Below, one piece after another: positions 4,630 through 8,503 of a stretch of 8,503 bases of DNA. The translations under genes and the position numbers were made by a program. This stretch comes from an uncultured Clostridia bacterium (GTDB lineage: Bacteria; Bacillota; Clostridia; Christensenellales; UBA1242). The notes beneath the pieces are model-generated. The model was given only the letters and a program-made list of their open reading frames with translations. It was not told the origin of the DNA and made no database searches. The stretch covers positions 1-8,503 of the forward strand of contig CAMOHL010000027.1 of the NCBI GenBank assembly GCA_946615295.1. Direction: 5' to 3'. The first letter of the stretch is position 1. Every line of letters begins with the position of its first letter.

Positions 4630-7500
4630 CTATTTTGCAACATTTTTAAGCATTGGATATTCGCCAATTTCAAATTCCCAGTCGGTAACATTATAGTTGT
4701 TTTCTGTGAATGTTTTGTAGCCGTCGCTACCCTTTGCTTGTTCTTCTGTTACTGTGATATCATGCTTTCCCTTCAACCACATACTCCATTCTGTCCAAGT
4801 TTCCCAAGTCAATGTGTCAAAGTTTGCATTTTGTCTTTCAATGTTTCCTGCTCTTTCAACATGGATTGAATTGTTGAATGCGTTTTCATCAATATATGAC
4901 GCTTGTCCCCAAGAGCTCTTTCCTCTAATATTTGAAGAAGATTCGTAGTAGAACTTTCCTTCTCCACTAAACTTTGAAGAAGAGAATATTTTGTGGCAGT
5001 ATGCCAAGTGTGATTCAATAACATCAATTTGATAAACGACACCACAAACAACACTGTTGCTGTTTTCACCATACAATTGAGAGCCATCTGTCATACAGTT
5101 GCTCATATATGATGGATTTGTTTCTGTTCCTTGTTTTATGTTGTAAGCAAGACCACCAATTTTGACACCAGTTATTGATGCACTTGAATAGCAGTTGTTG
5201 ATAGCTCCCATAGAAATTCCAACAAGTCCACCAACATTTGAACCCTTGATTTCGCCATAGCTTCCACAATAGTTCATTCTAGCATTTGCATTTTGAGCCA
5301 AAATTCCAGCAATTCCACCAAAATATGAATTGTTTGCATTGATGTTACCTGTGATGCTTCCATGGTTTGCAGATTTCAAAATTGCACCAGATGAGTATCC
5401 AACAACACCACCAATATATGCTTCTGTGCTGCTGTTTGTTGTTATGTTTCCATTGTTTGTTGAATTTTGAATTGTGTTTGTGTTGTAAGCAACAATTCCA
5501 CCAACATACAACAAGTTTGGAGTTTTGTCATAATTTATTGCAACAGCTGATTTACAATTGTTGAGTGTTCCCAAATTTTCAGCAACCAAACCAGCAATAT
5601 AAATCTTTTCACTTGCCTTTTCAGTTGTGATTGTTCCTGTTGCAGAACAGTTATCCAAGACACCTTCATTTATTCCAGCAATAGCAGAAATATGGTCGGC
5701 ATCCAAAATTGTGTTTATTTGCACTTCAACTTTTATGTTTGTTAGTTGTGCATTTGCTCCAAGTTTGCTGAATATAGCAGCAACTCCATCTTTAACACCT
5801 TCTGGAGTGTTAATAATCAAAATAATTTTGAACAATGGGTTGCCATCTTCATCAAGTGGAGAATATAATTTTCCATTGAATTCAAATGGAGTGAAACCTT
5901 CTGCAGATTTTAATACGATATCTTGTGTGAGTTTGTATGGAGTTTGAATATCTTCTGTTGTTGACAAAACTGAAACAAAATTGTTGTTGTCAATTTCATT
6001 TGCAGAAGTATAATTCATAGCTCTTGATGAAACATAGTTGATGTCAAATGACAATGTTGGCAATGAGTCTTCTGCAATTGTCCAAACACCTTCATCAAAT
6101 TGCCAATACAAATTCATTCCTCTATCTTCAAATGAAAAGTATGTTGATCTTTGTTTTAAATCAGCAGTATTTTTTGTATAAATTCCAAGTTCAGTGCTTG
6201 TTGCAATTCTTGGATTTGAACCAATAGGATTGATTCCATTGTTTATTTCACCACTATAGTAGTTTCCAAACAATCTGTTATAGTTTACATCAGCATCAAA
6301 ATTGTCGTTTGTTCCAACAATTCCACCAACAAGATTGTTGTTTGCATTGACAAAATTCATAACTGAATATGTGTCGCAAACATATGACTTTATTGGAGAT
6401 GAGCTGCTAATGATAACATATCTATTCAAACCAACAATTCCACCTGCTGTTGCTACACCAGCTGAAATAACATAATTAGTGTCAAGTGCACCTGCATAGC
6501 AGTTTTCAACAACTGCGCCAGCATTTTCTCCAACAATTCCACCAACTGCCTTAACTGCAGTCAAAGAAGTTTCTGCTGAACATCTTGTGATAGAAACTGA
6601 ATCGTTGAGTGTTTTGAGAACTGATGCTCCAGCAATACCACCAGCAACACTTCCATTTCCTCTTGCAGAAATGCTTTTTGAAATGTCGTTTACAATTGTT
6701 GTTTTTGTTATTGTTCCATGATTGAGACCAACAACTCCACCAACATAAGCATTTTCGAGGTTGTCTTCAATGCTTGCATTTGTGATAACACCTGCTTCAA
6801 TTCTTCCATAGTTTACACCTGCAACTGTTCCACAATAGTTTGCATTTGCAGAAATTGCAGAATTGAATATGTTTGCACCCTTAATGTATCCACCATTGCC
6901 AACTGTTGCAAATAGTCCAGCAAAGCCATTTGTTGCTGATGTGATGTTTAGATTAGAAATTCTGTGCCCATTGAAATCAAATGTTCCAGTGAAACCAACA
7001 TCGCTGTTTGCTCCAATTGGAGTCCAAGTTTCATCACCAAGTTCAAAATCAGCAGTGAGTTTATAGTTGCTTGTCAAAGGATAGATATATGTTTCTCCTC
7101 CAGACACTTGTTCACTACCAATCTTTTTGAGTGCTTCTGCATCTTTGATGTAGAATGGTGTTGACAATTTTCCATCACCAACAGTGATTTGGATTGTTAC
7201 AGGCATAAAGTTTGTTTTGTTGCTTGTAACAGTGATGGTTGTTGTTCCACCATTTTTTGCTTTGAATTCAAAATCATCAACCTTTTCAACGATAGAATCA
7301 TTGTTGCTCTCGGCTGTGATTGTTGTGTTTGACTTCAAATTTTCTTTTACAATGTCTAGTTTTATGTTTTCTCCACTGTTAACTTCAAACACAGTTTGAG
7401 TAACATAGAGAATTTCGTCTTTTGACATAAATCTAAAAACAGTGAAGCCAATTCCAAGAGTTATAATGCTAATTATAACAAATACCAAAAATCTCTTCAT
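4630..7500 (-). CDS. Large surface protein with Ig-like domain and two GLUG-repeat modules
   Basis: This 956-residue protein is probably displayed on the cell surface as an adhesin or host- or polymer-binding protein. Residues 4-24 are hydrophobic with no clear cleavage site or lipobox Cys, so it may be an uncleaved membrane anchor; no LPXTG motif or C-terminal anchor is seen. Residues about 30-107 look like a bacterial Ig-like (BIG2-type) domain. Module A (about 145-482) has an entry motif NYKLTADFEL...WTPIG...FTGTFDFNGH, GLUG-type repeats such as VGGVVGLNHGTI (253), VGGIVGENAGAVVENCYA (319) and VGGIVGTND (391), and an exit motif GVWTIAEDSLPTL (471-483). Module B (about 521-952) repeats the scheme: YKLTQDIVL, repeats including IGGVVGYSSGAI (696) and VGGLVGISMGAINNCYS (756), and WEFEIGEYPML (941-951). 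GLUG repeats are known from M26 peptidases and adhesins, but no HEXXH protease motif is present. AAAGGAG at 7512-7506 sets the start. Confidence 0.88.
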   Translation of the reverse strand: MKRFLVFVIISIITLGIGFTVFRFMSKDEILYVTQTVFEVNSGENIKLDIVKENLKSNTTITAESNNDSIVEKVDDFEFKAKNGGTTTITVTSNKTNFMPVTIQITVGDGKLSTPFYIKDAEALKKIGSEQVSGGETYIYPLTSNYKLTADFELGDETWTPIGANSDVGFTGTFDFNGHRISNLNITSATNGFAGLFATVGNGGYIKGANIFNSAISANANYCGTVAGVNYGRIEAGVITNASIEDNLENAYVGGVVGLNHGTITKTTIVNDISKSISARGNGSVAGGIAGASVLKTLNDSVSITRCSAETSLTAVKAVGGIVGENAGAVVENCYAGALDTNYVISAGVATAGGIVGLNRYVIISSSSPIKSYVCDTYSVMNFVNANNNLVGGIVGTNDNFDADVNYNRLFGNYYSGEINNGINPIGSNPRIATSTELGIYTKNTADLKQRSTYFSFEDRGMNLYWQFDEGVWTIAEDSLPTLSFDINYVSSRAMNYTSANEIDNNNFVSVLSTTEDIQTPYKLTQDIVLKSAEGFTPFEFNGKLYSPLDEDGNPLFKIILIINTPEGVKDGVAAIFSKLGANAQLTNIKVEVQINTILDADHISAIAGINEGVLDNCSATGTITTEKASEKIYIAGLVAENLGTLNNCKSAVAINYDKTPNLLYVGGIVAYNTNTIQNSTNNGNITTNSSTEAYIGGVVGYSSGAILKSANHGSITGNINANNSYFGGIAGILAQNANARMNYCGSYGEIKGSNVGGLVGISMGAINNCYSSASITGVKIGGLAYNIKQGTETNPSYMSNCMTDGSQLYGENSNSVVCGVVYQIDVIESHLAYCHKIFSSSKFSGEGKFYYESSSNIRGKSSWGQASYIDENAFNNSIHVERAGNIERQNANFDTLTWETWTEWSMWLKGKHDITVTEEQAKGSDGYKTFTENNYNVTDWEFEIGEYPMLKNVAK

Positions 7501-7521
7501 AATTTCTCCTTTATTGAATAT

Positions 7522-7550
7522 ATTATACGATATTGAAATTGAATTGTCAA
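7522..7550 (-). promoter_or_regulatory. Perfect-consensus SigA promoter of the surface protein gene
   Basis: On the minus strand TTGACA (7550-7545) and TATAAT (7527-7522) match the vegetative consensus at all 12 positions with the optimal 17-nt spacer. Transcription should start near 7515 (an A), giving a leader of about 15 nt that contains the AAAGGAG ribosome binding site. Such a promoter is expected to be strong unless repressed. Confidence 0.88.
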
Positions 7551-7582
7551 TACTAAAAATATATAAATTAACATATATAGTG

Positions 7583-7622
7583 TGTGTATATACATTATTT
7601 TTTTGTGTATTTACATAATTTT
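7583..7622. repeat. Two 19-bp near-direct repeats with TGTA-NN-TACA cores, 21 bp apart
   Basis: TGTGTATATACATTATTTT (7583-7601) and TGTGTATTTACATAATTTT (7604-7622) agree at 17 of 19 positions, offset by 21 bp or about two helical turns. The first contains the perfect palindrome TGTATATACA (7585-7594), the second the near-palindrome TGTATTTACA (7606-7615). They lie between the upstream terminator and the perfect promoter of the surface protein gene, about 33-72 bp beyond its -35 box. This is the layout of a paired binding site for a dimeric regulator, but the regulator is unknown. Confidence 0.45.
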
Positions 7623-7650
7623 ATTTTAGTTATTTTTTTTATTTTTACAC

Positions 7651-7683
7651 AAAAAAAGCCTTTGAATTATAAAGGCTTTTTTA
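7651..7683. terminator. Intrinsic terminator of the right-hand surface protein gene (bidirectional in form)
   Basis: AAAAAAGCCTTT (7652-7663) and AAAGGCTTTTTT (7671-7682) form a perfect 12-bp stem with a 7-nt loop. On the minus strand it lies about 28 nt after the TAA of the right-hand gene and ends in seven T, isolating that gene from the 956-residue protein gene that follows. Confidence 0.9.
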
Positions 7684-7710
7684 TTTTACAAATTATAAGC
7701 AATTTAATTA

Positions 7711-8503
7711 TTATGCTGCCAAAGAATATGTGTAACTTCCATCTTGGTTATTTGTTACTGTAACATTTCCAGCAAACAAACTAGCCATATTTCCATTTTC
7801 TGAAATAACACTTGCTGTTCCCTGAAGAATAATTTTTCCACCATTAATAGTGTGTCCGTTGAATATCAAATAAATTGAACCTGATGTCATTTGTAATGTT
7901 ATATCTGAGTTTAACTCAACATCACTTAATAATTTTACACCTTCGCCACTTGCAAGCCAACCATTTGTAAATGGATATTCAAAATAAGTATTCATTTCAT
8001 TGGCAGGACTAGCAGAGGTTATATCTCCATTTGCATAATTAGCTGCTGCATTAGTATAATAAGCATCTACTTGTCGAATTGTTTCGACACCATCAAATTT
8101 AACTGAACTTGGTATTTTTGAAATGTGGAAATTGTTTATTATATCTTGCACATTATTCAATTCTGTATCATTTACAATAAAAATACAATTTTCAAAATTT
8201 ATTACTGAACCAGTTGTTCTGTTTGATAATAAAGTTTGTTTATTACCAGTTGTAGCACTTGCTTTTATTGTTACATTCTTAAAATTCCAAGTATTATTTG
8301 TTGCGTCTTTATTTAAAACAATTGTAGAGAAATCATTCCAACCATCAGCATTATATGTTTTATCATTGATTCCTTCTAGTGTTCCACCTAAAATATCAAA
8401 TGTAGCACCAGCTGACCAAGATTGAATAGCACACCAACCAGTTGAGAAAGTGTTGTTTTTAAGTGTTACATGCAAGTTTTCATTTGCTGATGCAACATTG
8501 ATA
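7711..8503 (-). CDS. Beta-rich surface protein, C-terminal part (5' end beyond the window)
   Basis: The frame is open to the right edge: the codons before a TTG at 8473-8475 read INVASANEN with no stop, so that TTG is probably an internal Leu and the true start lies outside. The visible 263 or so residues are rich in Asn, Thr, Ser, Gly and Val, with recurrent short strands such as ATFDILGGTLEG, NTWNFKNVTIKA, GSVINFENCIF, DITLQMTSGSIYLIFNGHTI and GGKIILQGTASVISENGN. This alternation of strand and turn suggests a right-handed beta-helix (pectin-lyase-like) surface or secreted protein. It ends SYTYSLAA without LPXTG or a C-terminal membrane segment, so any anchor would be N-terminal or absent. 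No catalytic motif is visible. It has no GLUG repeats and is not an evident copy of its neighbour. Its function is not recognised. Confidence 0.75.
   Translation of the reverse strand, partial: INVASANENLHVTLKNNTFSTGWCAIQSWSAGATFDILGGTLEGINDKTYNADGWNDFSTIVLNKDATNNTWNFKNVTIKASATTGNKQTLLSNRTTGSVINFENCIFIVNDTELNNVQDIINNFHISKIPSSVKFDGVETIRQVDAYYTNAAANYANGDITSASPANEMNTYFEYPFTNGWLASGEGVKLLSDVELNSDITLQMTSGSIYLIFNGHTINGGKIILQGTASVISENGNMASLFAGNVTVTNNQDGSYTYSLAA

Noticed and set aside
4809..5269. Alternative minus-strand frames within the GLUG protein gene
   Set aside because: They are out of frame with an unbroken 956-codon gene with a strong ribosome binding site and recognisable repeats.
4630..7500. 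M26-type IgA1 metallopeptidase
   Set aside because: GLUG repeats occur in such proteases, but no HEXXH zinc motif or peptidase domain is present in the 956 residues.
8473..8475. TTG start making the right-hand gene complete (254 residues)
   Set aside because: No ribosome binding site precedes it, and the frame continues open to the edge; with no signal peptide after it, a complete gene is unlikely.
1..8503. Mycoplasma-type code (TGA as Trp)
   Set aside because: TGA ends lspA and the membrane protein at sensible places and TGG is used for Trp, so the standard code applies.
1..8503. CRISPR arrays, tRNA or rRNA genes, transposons, toxin-antitoxin or phage defence genes
   Set aside because: No spaced identical repeats, cloverleaf, transposase motif or matching gene was seen on either strand.

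Overview
The window looks like chromosome from a low-G+C, AT-rich bacterium of Bacillota (Firmicutes) type. I infer an uncultivated Clostridia-like, host-associated lineage, but no species can be named from the sequence alone. Supporting points are SepF (a Gram-positive, actinobacterial and cyanobacterial division protein), the order sepF ... lspA - rluD-type synthase (which in Bacillus subtilis lies downstream of the division gene cluster, with divIVA and ileS in between), strong AAGGAG-type ribosome binding sites, SigA-like promoters and GLUG-repeat surface proteins. The standard code is used: two genes end in TGA and Trp is read from TGG.

Region 1 (1-2427, minus strand) is a housekeeping cluster, read from right to left. 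It starts with an unrecognised single-pass membrane protein with a possible SPOR-like extracellular domain. Next comes a short SepF, separated by only 1 nt, then LspA (lipoprotein signal peptidase), then an RluD-family pseudouridine synthase that overlaps lspA and is cut by the left window edge. An internal promoter sits in the 51-nt gap before lspA and may give a leaderless lspA mRNA.

Region 2 (2428-2566) is a divergent control region. It holds a consensus-like promoter for groES and a perfect 12-bp inverted repeat whose right arm covers the -35 box. No CIRCE (HrcA) operator is visible. Region 3 (2567-4479, plus strand) is the groES-groEL chaperonin operon. GroEL has its key catalytic residues but lacks the usual Gly-Gly-Met tail.

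Region 4 (4480-4629) is a convergent intergenic gap with a bidirectional intrinsic terminator shared by groEL and the next gene. Region 5 (4630-7500, minus strand) is one large (956 aa) N-terminally anchored surface protein made of an Ig-like domain and two successive GLUG-repeat modules. It is driven by a perfect TTGACA-N17-TATAAT promoter with a leader of about 15 nt. Upstream of that promoter lie two similar 19-bp sites with TGTA-NN-TACA cores, 21 bp apart. Region 6 (7651-8503, minus strand) is another bidirectional terminator and the C-terminal part of a second, unrelated-looking beta-rich surface protein that runs off the right edge.

I found no CRISPR array, tRNA, rRNA, transposase or phage gene. 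The most unusual parts are the regulatory sequences (groES operator, lspA promoter, paired sites upstream of the surface protein), the duplicated architecture of the surface protein, and the membrane protein coupled to sepF.
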